From the NCBI RefSeq assembly GCF_018070025.1, contig NZ_JAGPYQ010000001.1, positions 3,286,001-3,350,000 of the forward strand: 64,000 nucleotides of DNA. The letters are read 5' to 3'. Source of the DNA: Streptomyces liliiviolaceus (GTDB lineage Bacteria > Actinomycetota > Actinomycetes > Streptomycetales > Streptomycetaceae). Positions 26,183 to 34,037 of the stretch are shown here, one piece after another (position 1 is the first letter of the stretch; every line of letters begins with the position of its first letter). A model generated the notes under the pieces. The model did no database searches, was not told the origin of the DNA, and saw only the letters and a list, made by a program, of their open reading frames with translations. The translations under genes and the position numbers were made by a program.

Positions 26183-27259
26183 ATGCGCGCAGCCGTACTG
26201 CACGAGATCGGCCAGGACAAGCTGGAGATATTCGACGACATCGAGGCGACGGGCTTCGGGCCGGGCCGGGTACGCATCCGGGTACGGGCCACCGGCCTGT
26301 GCCACTCGGACCTCTCGGCGATGGCCGGTGTGCTGCCGCAGCCCGCCCCCTTCATCCCCGGGCACGAGGGCGCCGGGGAGGTCCTGGAGGTCGGCGAGGG
26401 CGTCACGAACGTCAAGGCCGGTGACCGGGTCGTCGTCTGCTGGCTGCCCGCGTGCGGCGCGTGTCCCGCCTGCAAGCGCGGCCAGACCGAGCTGTGTCTC
26501 GCCGGGTTCATGAACGCCGGCACGCCCAACTTCAAGCGCCCCGGCGGCGATGTGTTCGGCTTCGCGGGCACCGGGACCTTCACCGAGGAGGTCGTCGTCG
26601 ACGCGGGCTGCGCGGTGCCGATCCCGGACGACGTGCCCTTTGACATCGCCGCGCTCATCGGCTGCGGGGTCACCACGGGGCTCGGTGCCGCCCTCAACAC
26701 CGCTGATGTGGAGGCCGGTTCGTCGGTCGCCGTCATCGGCTGCGGGGGCGTCGGCATCTCCGCGATCCAGGGCGCCCGGCTCCGGGGCGCCGCGGAGATC
26801 GTCGCCGTCGACCCCGTGCTCTCCCGCCGCGAGGCCGCGCTGAAATTCGGCGCCACCAAAGCCGTCTCGCCCGACGAACTCGCCGACGCCAAGCAGTCGG
26901 TGACCGCGGGCGAGGGCTTCGACTACGTCTTCGAGGTCGTCGGCCGCTCCGCCACCGCCCGCACGGCGTACGAGAACACCCGCCGCGGCGGCACGCTGGT
27001 CGTCGTCGGCGCGGGCGCCATGGACGACTTCCTCCAGCTCAACATGTTCGAGCTGTTCTTCGACGAGAAGCGGATCCTGCCGTCCATGTACGGCGGAGGG
27101 GACGTCCTGCGGTCGTACGAGCGGACCATCGCGCTGTGGCGCGCCGGACGCATCGACCTGGAGGGCCTGATCACGCACCGGGTGCCGCTCGTCGACATCA
27201 ACGAGGCGCTCGACCAGATGCGTACGGGGGTCTCGCTGCGTACATGCATCGAGATCTGA
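26183..27259 (+). CDS. Zinc-dependent alcohol dehydrogenase
   Basis: A 358-residue MDR-family dehydrogenase. Catalytic zinc ligands are in GLCHSD (Cys), PGHEGAGEV (His, Glu) and LIGCGVTTG (Cys); the structural zinc site is CGACPACKRGQTELC. The NAD-binding motif is VIGCGGVGISAI. ATG at 26183 follows GAGGGGAGC. It is probably co-transcribed with the MaoC hydratase and the following SDR, both of KstR-regulon type, so its substrate is likely an acyl-chain or sterol alcohol. The upstream spacer contains two copies of ACGTTCCGC in tandem. Confidence 0.93.
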   Translation: MRAAVLHEIGQDKLEIFDDIEATGFGPGRVRIRVRATGLCHSDLSAMAGVLPQPAPFIPGHEGAGEVLEVGEGVTNVKAGDRVVVCWLPACGACPACKRGQTELCLAGFMNAGTPNFKRPGGDVFGFAGTGTFTEEVVVDAGCAVPIPDDVPFDIAALIGCGVTTGLGAALNTADVEAGSSVAVIGCGGVGISAIQGARLRGAAEIVAVDPVLSRREAALKFGATKAVSPDELADAKQSVTAGEGFDYVFEVVGRSATARTAYENTRRGGTLVVVGAGAMDDFLQLNMFELFFDEKRILPSMYGGGDVLRSYERTIALWRAGRIDLEGLITHRVPLVDINEALDQMRTGVSLRTCIEI

Positions 27260-27334
27260 CGCCGACGCTGATGCTGCTGTCGCTGCCGCTGCTCCGAACC
27301 CCCGGTCACGGCCGGTCGAGCCGAAGGGACTTCC

Positions 27335-28342
27335 ATGTCATTGCCACGTCTGCCGCGTCCGCCCCTTCTGCCGCTTGAGGGACGGGCCGCGGTCGTCACG
27401 GGGGCCGGGCGCGGGCTCGGCCGGGCGGAGGCACTGGAACTGGCACGGCTGGGGGCCGCTGTCGTCGTCAACGACTACGGACAGCCCGGCCGGGACGGTT
27501 CCGGCGACGCGTCGGCCGGGCCCGCCGAGGAGGTCGCCGCCGAGATCCGGGCGGCGGGCGGCCGCGCGCTCGCGCACACCGGGGACGTGGCCGACCACGA
27601 ACAGGCCCGGGAACTGGTGGAGTTGACGGTCGCCGAGTTCGGGCAGCTGGACATCCTCGTCAACAACGCGGGCATCCTGCGGGACCGGATGGTCTTCTCC
27701 ATGTCCGAGGACGAGTGGGACTCGGTGATCCGCGTCCATCTGAAGGGCCACTTCAACACCACCCACTTCGCGTCCGCGCACTGGCGGGCGCGGTCCAAGG
27801 CGGCGGACGCGCTGGTGTACGGGCGGATCGTGAACACCTCCTCGGAGGCGTTCCTCGCGGGTTCCGCGGGACAGCCCAACTACGCCGCGGCGAAGGGCGG
27901 GATCGTCGGGCTGACGACCTCGACGGCGCTGGCACTGTCCAAGTACGGCGTCACGGCGAACGTGATCTGCCCGAGGGCCCGGACCCGTATGACGGCGGAC
28001 GTCTTCGCGGGCTTCCAGGAGCCGGGGGAGGGGGCGGAGAAGGGTGTCGGAGGGCGGCGCGCCCCGCTCGCCCCGATCGACCCGCTCGCGCCCGAGCATG
28101 TCGCCCCGCTCGTCGGTTACTTGGCCTCGCCGGCCGCGGCGCACGTCAACGGTCAGCTGCTCGTCGTGCACGGCGGGATGGTCGCCGTCGTCGAACGGCC
28201 GCGGGTGGCGGCGAAGTTCGACACGAAGCAGGACGCTTTCACGTACGACGAACTGGACGCGCTGCTCACCCCGCACTACGCGGACCGGCCGCGGGGGGAG
28301 ACGTTCGCGGCGGCGGAGGTACTGGGCCTGAAGCACGAGTAG
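27335..28342 (+). CDS. SDR-family hydroxyacyl-CoA/17-beta-hydroxysteroid-type dehydrogenase (Hsd4A-like)
   Basis: A 335-residue short-chain dehydrogenase with TGAGRGLGRAEAL (NAD binding), ILVNNAGILRD, IVNTSSEAFL (Ser) and YAAAKGG (Tyr, Lys). The layout, a 240-residue SDR core plus a C-terminal extension of about 60 residues (HGGMVAVVERPRVAAKF), fits, from memory, mycobacterial Rv3502c (Hsd4A), which is beside the Rv3503c ferredoxin and under KstR. It starts at ATG 27335 after GAAGGGAC. The strong hairpin at 28422 ends the operon. Dehydrogenation of hydroxyacyl-CoA after the MaoC step is a reasonable inference. Confidence 0.9.
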   Translation: MSLPRLPRPPLLPLEGRAAVVTGAGRGLGRAEALELARLGAAVVVNDYGQPGRDGSGDASAGPAEEVAAEIRAAGGRALAHTGDVADHEQARELVELTVAEFGQLDILVNNAGILRDRMVFSMSEDEWDSVIRVHLKGHFNTTHFASAHWRARSKAADALVYGRIVNTSSEAFLAGSAGQPNYAAAKGGIVGLTTSTALALSKYGVTANVICPRARTRMTADVFAGFQEPGEGAEKGVGGRRAPLAPIDPLAPEHVAPLVGYLASPAAAHVNGQLLVVHGGMVAVVERPRVAAKFDTKQDAFTYDELDALLTPHYADRPRGETFAAAEVLGLKHE

Positions 28343-28421
28343 GCGAGCGTCACGAGTGGGCAAGCGTCATGAGTGGGCAAGGGGTTCGAGTGGGCAAGGG
28401 TTTCGCGCCCCCATGCGGAAC

Positions 28422-28451
28422 GGCCCCGTCCGACGAGTGTCGGACGGGGCC
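28422..28451. terminator. Bidirectional rho-independent-type hairpin
   Basis: GGCCCCGTCCGAC at 28422-28434 pairs perfectly with GTCGGACGGGGCC at 28439-28451 across a 4-nt loop. It lies between the convergent SDR gene and a 58-codon gene, so it can terminate both. Confidence 0.85.
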
Positions 28452-28477
28452 GTGTCGTGTCGCGGCCCGTGGTGTGG

Positions 28478-28654
28478 TCAGGCCCCTGTGTCGTGCTGCT
28501 CGGCCGGCCTGCGGTGCCGGCCACGGGGGATCGCCCCGTCCTCCTGTGCGGAGACGGGCCCCCGGTGCCGGCCCTGTCCACCGTCGTCGTCGGCCTGCGC
28601 CGACGTCCCCCGCAGGTCGGTGGCCGTCGTCTCCATGGTGTTCGTTTCGCTCAT
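28478..28654 (-). CDS. Small hydrophilic protein, 58 residues
   Basis: This ATG-started 58-codon frame is too short for most ORF lists. It reads MSETNTMETTATDLRG at the start, contains two GRHR(G/R)P segments (RHRGP and RGRHRRPAEQ) and ends in HDTGA. Codon use is typical of the genome and it is closed by the perfect hairpin at 28422-28451. GGGGTG lies 9-14 bases upstream of the ATG. The charge and Gln/Arg/Asp-rich content suggest a disordered protein. Function unknown; similar small proteins are common in Streptomyces, as far as I recall. Confidence 0.55.
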   Translation of the reverse strand: MSETNTMETTATDLRGTSAQADDDGGQGRHRGPVSAQEDGAIPRGRHRRPAEQHDTGA

Positions 28655-28741
28655 CTGGAATTCACCCCGTCAGCAAGATCCTTCGGTACAGCGCCGGAGA
28701 TTCTAACGGTCGGTTGTGACCGACCTGAGGGGTGGTGGGGG

Positions 28742-31711
28742 CTACTCGGTGGTCACTTTGAGAGAACTCGGAGACGACCCGCCCCCGGCGCCCACGCGCA
28801 GCCCCCGGAGGTCGGCGGGCGCCTCACAACTGACCCGCTCGACGTGTAGTGGCTGCGCCGGCTCGGCCTCGACGCTGAGGCTGAGGCTGAGGCCAGGGCT
28901 GGGCTCGGATCCGGCTCCCCTGCGCGGGGCATCGTCCGTTCCTCCGCTGCGAGCGCCGTCCGGAGCCGCGTCCCGACCTCCGGCGGGCGCCTGCCCGGGA
29001 GCCCCACCCGGGTCTCCGCCCGTCACCCCGCGGTGGGGCTGGGCCGGTGCGCTGCTGGGGGCTGGGTCCGGAGCGGCACCCTGGCCCTTCTTGGGAGCCC
29101 TGTCGGGGCTTTCGTCCGGCCTCCAGCTGTCAGCGACGCTCGGCGCCCTGCCCCGACTCCCCTCCGGCATTCCGCCGGGAGTCAGGCTCGGGGCCTCGTC
29201 GGGTGTCCTGCTGCGGGGCAGGTCCGGAGCGGCCTCCGTAACCACACCTCGGCTTCCCCCGGGAGCGCTGCCCGTGCCTCTGTCCGGCCTCCGGTCATCA
29301 GCGGCGCCGGGGACCGTGCCCTGACTTCCTTCCGGCGTACCGCCGGGAGCCAGGCGAGGTGTCCCGTCGGGCGTCCCGCTAGGGGCCGCACCTCGACCTA
29401 CCGCGGGAGCCCTGTCGGAAGTTACGCCCGAAGCCTCGTCGGACGCCCCGCCGCGAGCCAGGACAGGAACCGCGCCACGACCTCCCATCGGCGTCCAGCC
29501 GGGGACCTGGCCTCGGGCTTCGTCCGCCGTCCTGCTCCGACTTCCCTCAGGCGCCCCGCCGTGTGTTCCGTCCTGCGCCTCGGGGCGGGCTGGGGCTGGG
29601 GTCGGGGTTGCCGTTTGGCCTTCCGCCGGTGCCCGGTCGGGAGTCGCGCCCGGGGCGCGGTCGAGCGCCGCGTTGCGAGTTACGCGCGGCGGCCTGCTGC
29701 GGCCTTCCTCCGGCCCCCAGGCCGGGGTCTTGTCCTGGGGCTCGCTCGGCGTGCTGCCCCGGCTTCCTTCTGGCGTGCCGCCGGGTGTTCCGTCCTGCAC
29801 CTCGCGGCGGGGTGGGGCTGGGGTCGGGGCCGCAGTTTGGCCTTCCGCCGGGGTCCAGTCGGGGGTCGTCCTGCCTTGGGCCTCGCTCGGCGTGCTGCCC
29901 CGGCTTCCTTCCGATGTGCCGCCGGGTGTTCCGTCGGGAGTCGCGTACGGGGCGCCGTCGAGCGCCGCGTCGCGGGCTACGCCCGGTGCCGAGCTGCGGG
30001 CTACGCCGGGAGGCGTGCTGCGAGTTATGCGCGGCGCCCTGCCGCGGCCTTCCTCCGGTGCACGGTCGGGGGTCGTCCTGGCCTGGGTCTCGTCCGGCCT
30101 CCTGCCGAGAGCTGCGTCCGGCGTGCCGTCCCGATCGCCCCGCCGCGTTCCGCCCGGTGTTCCGCCCTGCGTCCTGCGGTGCGCTGGGCCCGGAGCCGGG
30201 CCCCGGCCTTCCTCCGGCCCCCAGCCGAGAGTCCTGCCCGCGGCTTCGTTCGGCGCCCCGTCGCGAGCGAGGCCCGCAGGCGCGTCCCGGTTTCCCTCCG
30301 GAACGAAGTCCGGAGCCTTGCCCCGGGCGATCCCCGGAGCCGGAGTCGGAGCCGGAGTCGGAGCCGGATCGGGCCTACGGTCCGGAGGACCGTCCGGAGC
30401 CCGGTCCATCGGCCGGGTCCGAGTCCCGTCCGGTGCCCGGTGCAACGGCCGTTCCCGGGCCCGTTCCGGGGACCGGTAAGGCGCCCCGCCCGGCCCCCGC
30501 CCCCTCCCCGCCGCCTGCGCCGCACGGCGGCCCGCGAAGGCGTTGGTGACCGCCTGGGCCGTCAAGGGGGCTTGTTGGAGCGGTACCGGGCGGGCCGCCC
30601 CCGGTTTCTGTTCCGGGTTCGGCTCCGGCGGCTCCTGGGGGGCCTCACCCGTACCGGCCTCGTCGCCCGCCCCCGTGGGCGCCTCGACCCGTGCCACCCC
30701 GCACGGCACCGCCCTCGTCGCGTACGGCAGTTGAAGTACTCCGTCCCTGGTCCAGCGGCCGGAGCCGGTCAGCCAGCCTTCCGGCGGGGGGAGCTGGTGG
30801 AGGTGGCGTTCCGTCGGGCGCCAGACTCCCAGCCAGCTGCCCGAGGCGCCCGCGCCCGCGCCGCCGCCGTCGATCCGCAGCGCGACCCCGCAGCTCTCCG
30901 GCGTCAGCACCAGACCCGGCTGGATCGCGAACGGCGTGACCGTGCAGCCGGCCGGCTGGAGGCACTCCGGGAAACGGACCGGCAGCGTGCTCCCCAGCAC
31001 ACCCCAGCCGAGCCGCTCCTGCCCGGGGGAGGGCGCGTCCGAGCGGATCAGGAGCAGCCCGCTGTCCGCGTCGGCGAGCAGCAGCCGGTCGTTGCTCTCC
31101 TCGGAGATCTGCAGCAGCGGCGACACCTCACCCCCGCGCTCCAGATCCACCACCACCGTCTTGGTCCTGCCCTGCGACTCCCGGTCCAGCGCGAGCAGCC
31201 GGTCCCCGCCGCCCAGCCACACCCCGCCCGAGCAGCGCCCCGGCACCTCCGCGAGATGCTCGGGCCCGAACGCGCCCCCCGCCACCAGCCACACCGCGGT
31301 CGAACTCGGGCCCACGGCAAGCGCGTACGCCCGTGTGCCGCCCGGCGCGGGTGGCAGCAGCCGCAGCCCCGTGCCCGGATCGGGGCACTCCACCGCGCCG
31401 AGCGGCACCTCGCCCGTCCCGGGACCCGTCGGGTACAGCAGGGAGAACGCGTGCCGCCCGTCGGTGAACCGGTGGATGAGCACCCGCCCGTCCGCCATCG
31501 GCAGCACCTCCGTACCGGGCTCCTCGGGCTGGTTGCCCGGCAGGGGCACGGCGTAGGGCTCAGGGCCGTCCAGCGTCCAGCGCTCCGGGAACCAGGATTC
31601 GCCGCTGCGGGCCAGCCGGGCCGCGTACGCCCCGTCGACGGTGATCACGCACCCTGCCCGCACGGCCCTTTCGTTCTCGGACGCCGCGGACTCGATCGCA
31701 CAGGCCGCCAT
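28742..31711 (-). CDS. Large protein: conserved N-terminal domain plus about 600-residue disordered repeat tail
   Basis: A 989-residue protein. Residues 1-about 355 form a conserved globular domain of unknown family: MAACAIESAASENERAVRAG at the start, then beta-rich segments such as GRVLIHRFTDGRHAFSLLYP and GGVWLGGGDRLLALD that look like a beta-propeller. The rest is Pro/Gly/Asp/Arg/Thr-rich, disordered, with imperfect repeats (GGTPEGSRGSTPSEAQ, PDRAPAEGQTATPTPAP). No signal peptide or membrane span is seen. The ATG at 31711 has GGAGGTGA seven bases upstream, a near-ideal ribosome site. The tail uses more A/T-ending codons than neighbours, as fits relaxed selection. Function unknown. Confidence 0.75.
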   Translation of the reverse strand: MAACAIESAASENERAVRAGCVITVDGAYAARLARSGESWFPERWTLDGPEPYAVPLPGNQPEEPGTEVLPMADGRVLIHRFTDGRHAFSLLYPTGPGTGEVPLGAVECPDPGTGLRLLPPAPGGTRAYALAVGPSSTAVWLVAGGAFGPEHLAEVPGRCSGGVWLGGGDRLLALDRESQGRTKTVVVDLERGGEVSPLLQISEESNDRLLLADADSGLLLIRSDAPSPGQERLGWGVLGSTLPVRFPECLQPAGCTVTPFAIQPGLVLTPESCGVALRIDGGGAGAGASGSWLGVWRPTERHLHQLPPPEGWLTGSGRWTRDGVLQLPYATRAVPCGVARVEAPTGAGDEAGTGEAPQEPPEPNPEQKPGAARPVPLQQAPLTAQAVTNAFAGRRAAQAAGRGRGPGGAPYRSPERARERPLHRAPDGTRTRPMDRAPDGPPDRRPDPAPTPAPTPAPGIARGKAPDFVPEGNRDAPAGLARDGAPNEAAGRTLGWGPEEGRGPAPGPAHRRTQGGTPGGTRRGDRDGTPDAALGRRPDETQARTTPDRAPEEGRGRAPRITRSTPPGVARSSAPGVARDAALDGAPYATPDGTPGGTSEGSRGSTPSEAQGRTTPDWTPAEGQTAAPTPAPPRREVQDGTPGGTPEGSRGSTPSEPQDKTPAWGPEEGRSRPPRVTRNAALDRAPGATPDRAPAEGQTATPTPAPARPEAQDGTHGGAPEGSRSRTADEARGQVPGWTPMGGRGAVPVLARGGASDEASGVTSDRAPAVGRGAAPSGTPDGTPRLAPGGTPEGSQGTVPGAADDRRPDRGTGSAPGGSRGVVTEAAPDLPRSRTPDEAPSLTPGGMPEGSRGRAPSVADSWRPDESPDRAPKKGQGAAPDPAPSSAPAQPHRGVTGGDPGGAPGQAPAGGRDAAPDGARSGGTDDAPRRGAGSEPSPGLSLSLSVEAEPAQPLHVERVSCEAPADLRGLRVGAGGGSSPSSLKVTTE
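29080..30480. repeat. Imperfect long protein-coding repeats in the giant-protein tail
   Basis: The encoded units GTPGGTPEGSRGSTPSEAQG, DGTPGGTPEGSRGSTPSEPQ and GTHGGAPEGSRSRTADEARG recur about every 47 to 75 codons, with spacers of TPAEGQTAAPTPAPP type. The repeat is imperfect at DNA level but clear at protein level. Confidence 0.7.
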
Positions 31712-32072
31712 CGTTCGGTCACCTCCGGCGACGAAACTAGTTTTCGCACGCACAGACGTGGGACCTGCGGGCAGCCCCTTCACACATAAGAGTGGCCACC
31801 TTCCGATTCACCTGAGGGAACGGGGGCGGGTGTGCTCGACGGGAGCGGAGGTGCTTGTGATCAGGGCCGCCCGAGCACGACCGACCCGGCCTCCGGGACC
31901 ACCTCGCCGAGCAGTCCGGGATCACCGTGCCGGGCAGGCGTCGGGGCAGGTGTCGGGGCGGTCACCGGGACAGGCGCCGGGGCGGGCGGCCGGCGCGGGG
32001 TCGCGCGGTCGCGGCAGGTCGAGCAGCCCGCGACCGGTAGGGCACGCGCACAAGGCAGGTAGCCTTTTGTTC
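31712..32072. other. 361-bp divergent spacer between repeat protein and Nif3
   Basis: No gene is supported. The region from about 31925 to 32040 has short GGGGCAGGTGTCGGGGC-type low-complexity repeats. The promoters of the divergent genes should lie here, but I can name no sigma-factor site with confidence. Confidence 0.5.
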
Positions 32073-32912
32073 GTGCCCCGTCTGTCTGAAGCAATCGCCG
32101 CGCTCGACGCCCTCTGGCCCCTCGGGAGCGCGGAGGCATGGGACGCGGTCGGGACGGTCTGCGGAGACCCCGACCAGGAGGTCTCCCGTGTCCTGTTCGC
32201 CGTCGACCCGGTCCAGGAGATCGTGGACGAGGCGGTGAAGCTGGGCGCGGACCTGCTGGTCACCCACCATCCGCTCTATCTGCGCGGTACGACGACGGTG
32301 GCGGCCTCGACCTTCAAGGGCCGGGTCGTGCACACCCTCATCAAGAACGACATCGCGCTGCACGTCGCCCACACGAACGCCGACCGCGCCGACCCGGGGG
32401 TGAGCGACGCCCTCGCGGGCGCGCTGGACCTGCGGGTCGTACGTCCCCTGGTGCCGGACCCCGCCGACCCGGCGGGCCGCCGGGGCCTCGGTCGGGTCTG
32501 CGAGCTGGACCACCCCGTCACCGTCCGCGAGTTCGCCGCGCGTGCGGCGGAACGGCTGCCCGCGACGGCGCAGGGCATCAGGGTGGCGGGCGACCCGGAG
32601 GCACTGCTGCGGACCGTCGCGGTCAGCGGCGGCTCCGGCGACAGCCTCTTCGAGGACGTACGCGCCGCGGGCGTGGACGCCTTCCTCACCGCGGACCTGC
32701 GCCACCACCCGGCGTCCGAGGCCCGCGCCCACAGTCCTCTCGCGCTGCTCGACGCGGCGCACTGGGCCACCGAGTGGCCCTGGTGCGAGCTGGCCGCAGC
32801 CCAGCTCGACGAGATTTCCGACCGTCACGGCTGGGACCTGCGGGTCCATGTCTCGAAGACGGTCACCGATCCGTGGAACTCCCACTCCCCTTCACCTGGA
32901 GCCCCCAACTGA
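32073..32912 (+). CDS. Nif3-like dinuclear metal centre protein
   Basis: A 279-residue member of the Nif3/YbgI family (also annotated as GTP cyclohydrolase I type 2-like), with metal ligands in LLVTHHPLYLRG and LHVAHTNADRADPGV plus a C-terminal half containing the PII-like insert region. Typical length is about 250-280. Start is the GTG at 32073. The stop overlaps the following CTG-started zinc-ribbon gene, so the two are coupled. This gene, the zinc-ribbon gene and a phosphatase gene keep the order seen, from memory, for M. tuberculosis Rv2230c, Rv2229c and Rv2228c. Biochemical role uncertain. Confidence 0.92.
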   Translation: MPRLSEAIAALDALWPLGSAEAWDAVGTVCGDPDQEVSRVLFAVDPVQEIVDEAVKLGADLLVTHHPLYLRGTTTVAASTFKGRVVHTLIKNDIALHVAHTNADRADPGVSDALAGALDLRVVRPLVPDPADPAGRRGLGRVCELDHPVTVREFAARAAERLPATAQGIRVAGDPEALLRTVAVSGGSGDSLFEDVRAAGVDAFLTADLRHHPASEARAHSPLALLDAAHWATEWPWCELAAAQLDEISDRHGWDLRVHVSKTVTDPWNSHSPSPGAPN

Positions 32913-33652
32913 ACGCCGCGCCCGCCGACCAGATCCGACTTCTCGACGTCCAGTCCCTCGACGCCCGCCTCCAGCAGCTCGCCCACAAGCGGCGTTCGCT
33001 GCCGGAGCACGACGAGATCGAGTCGCTGACCAAGGACCTCACGCAGCTGCGTGACCTGCTCGTCGCCGCCCAGACCGAGGAGAGCGACTGCTCCCGCGAG
33101 CAGACCAAGGCGGAGCAGGACGTCGACCAGGTGCGCCAGCGCGCCTCGCGTGACCAGCAGCGGCTGGACTCCGGCGCCGTCACGTCCCCGAAGGACCTGG
33201 AGAACCTCCAGCGCGAGATCACCTCGCTGGCCAAGCGGCAGGGTGACCTTGAGGACGTCGTCCTGGAGATCATGGAGCGCCGCGAGTCCGCGCAGGAGCG
33301 GGTCGGCGAGCTGACCGGGCGGGTCTCGTCCGTCCAGTCGAAGATCGACGACGCGACGAGCCGCCGGGACGCGTCCTACGAGTCCTTCGACGGCGAGAGC
33401 GCGACGCTGAAGAAGGAGCGCGAGGTTGTCGCGGGCTCCGTCCCCGCCGACCTTCTCAAGCTCTACGAGAAGCTCCGCGAGCAGCAGGGCGGCGTCGGCG
33501 CGGCCCGCCTCTACCAGCGCCGCTGCGAGGGCTGCCGCCTGGAGCTCAACATCACCGAGGTCAACGAGGTGAAGGCGGCGGCCCCGGACCAGGTCCTCCG
33601 CTGCGAGAACTGCCGCCGCATCCTGGTCCGCACATCGGAGTCGGGCCTGTAG
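32909..33652 (+). CDS. Coiled-coil C4 zinc-ribbon protein (CTG start)
   Basis: A 247-residue protein. The first about 175 residues form a long coiled coil (KDLTQLRDLLVAAQ ... LENLQREITSLAKR). The C-terminus is a zinc ribbon with RRCEGCRLELN and RCENCRRILVR providing four Cys. The apparent start is a CTG at 32909 that overlaps the Nif3 stop; no ATG, GTG or TTG is suitably placed and TGGAG lies seven bases upstream. The family (Rv2229c-like) is widespread in actinobacteria with a predicted role in nucleic acid or protein-complex scaffolding. It is translationally coupled to the Nif3 gene. Confidence 0.9.
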   Translation: MNAAPADQIRLLDVQSLDARLQQLAHKRRSLPEHDEIESLTKDLTQLRDLLVAAQTEESDCSREQTKAEQDVDQVRQRASRDQQRLDSGAVTSPKDLENLQREITSLAKRQGDLEDVVLEIMERRESAQERVGELTGRVSSVQSKIDDATSRRDASYESFDGESATLKKEREVVAGSVPADLLKLYEKLREQQGGVGAARLYQRRCEGCRLELNITEVNEVKAAAPDQVLRCENCRRILVRTSESGL

Positions 33653-33694
33653 GGCCCCGCGCCCCGGTCCGAGGGGCCCCGGGCGGGGCCCCGT

Positions 33695-33990
33695 AAGGGG
33701 CGCGGGGAACTGCGCGGCCAGCCACGACGGCGGGTCAGCCGCACGTCGGCCCGGGTTCTCGCGGCGCGAATTGGCCTACGGCTTCGGGCGGCAGCCGCTT
33801 GCGGGCCGTCCAGGGCCCAGCCAAGGGGCGCGGGGAACTGCGCGCCCAGCCACGACGGCGGGTCAGCCGCATGTCAGCCCGGGCTCTCGCGGCGCGATTT
33901 GGCTTACGGCTTCGGGCGGCTGCCGTTTGCGGCCCGTCCAGGGCCCAGCCAAGGGGCGCGGGAAACTGCGCGCCCAGCCACGACGGGCGA
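33695..33990. repeat. 128-bp tandem repeat carrying the dispersed GC-rich repeat
   Basis: AAGGGGCGCGGGGAACTGCG begins at 33695 and 33823, and a one-base variant of it at 33951, so the period is exactly 128 bp. The units share the GACGGCGGGTCAGCCGC and CTTCGGGCGGC...CCCAGCC blocks with few mismatches. There are two complete copies and a start of a third. The 385-bp spacer has no gene, although short frames exist. Confidence 0.9.
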
Positions 33991-34037
33991 TCAGCCGATC
34001 GACAACCCCCGTACCACCGACTCACAGGCAGCCAAAA

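Noticed and set aside
29033..31789. 918-codon forward frame opposite the giant protein
   Set aside because: Arg/Pro/Ser-rich without a domain. The reverse frame has a strong ribosome site and a conserved N-terminal domain, so this is a shadow.
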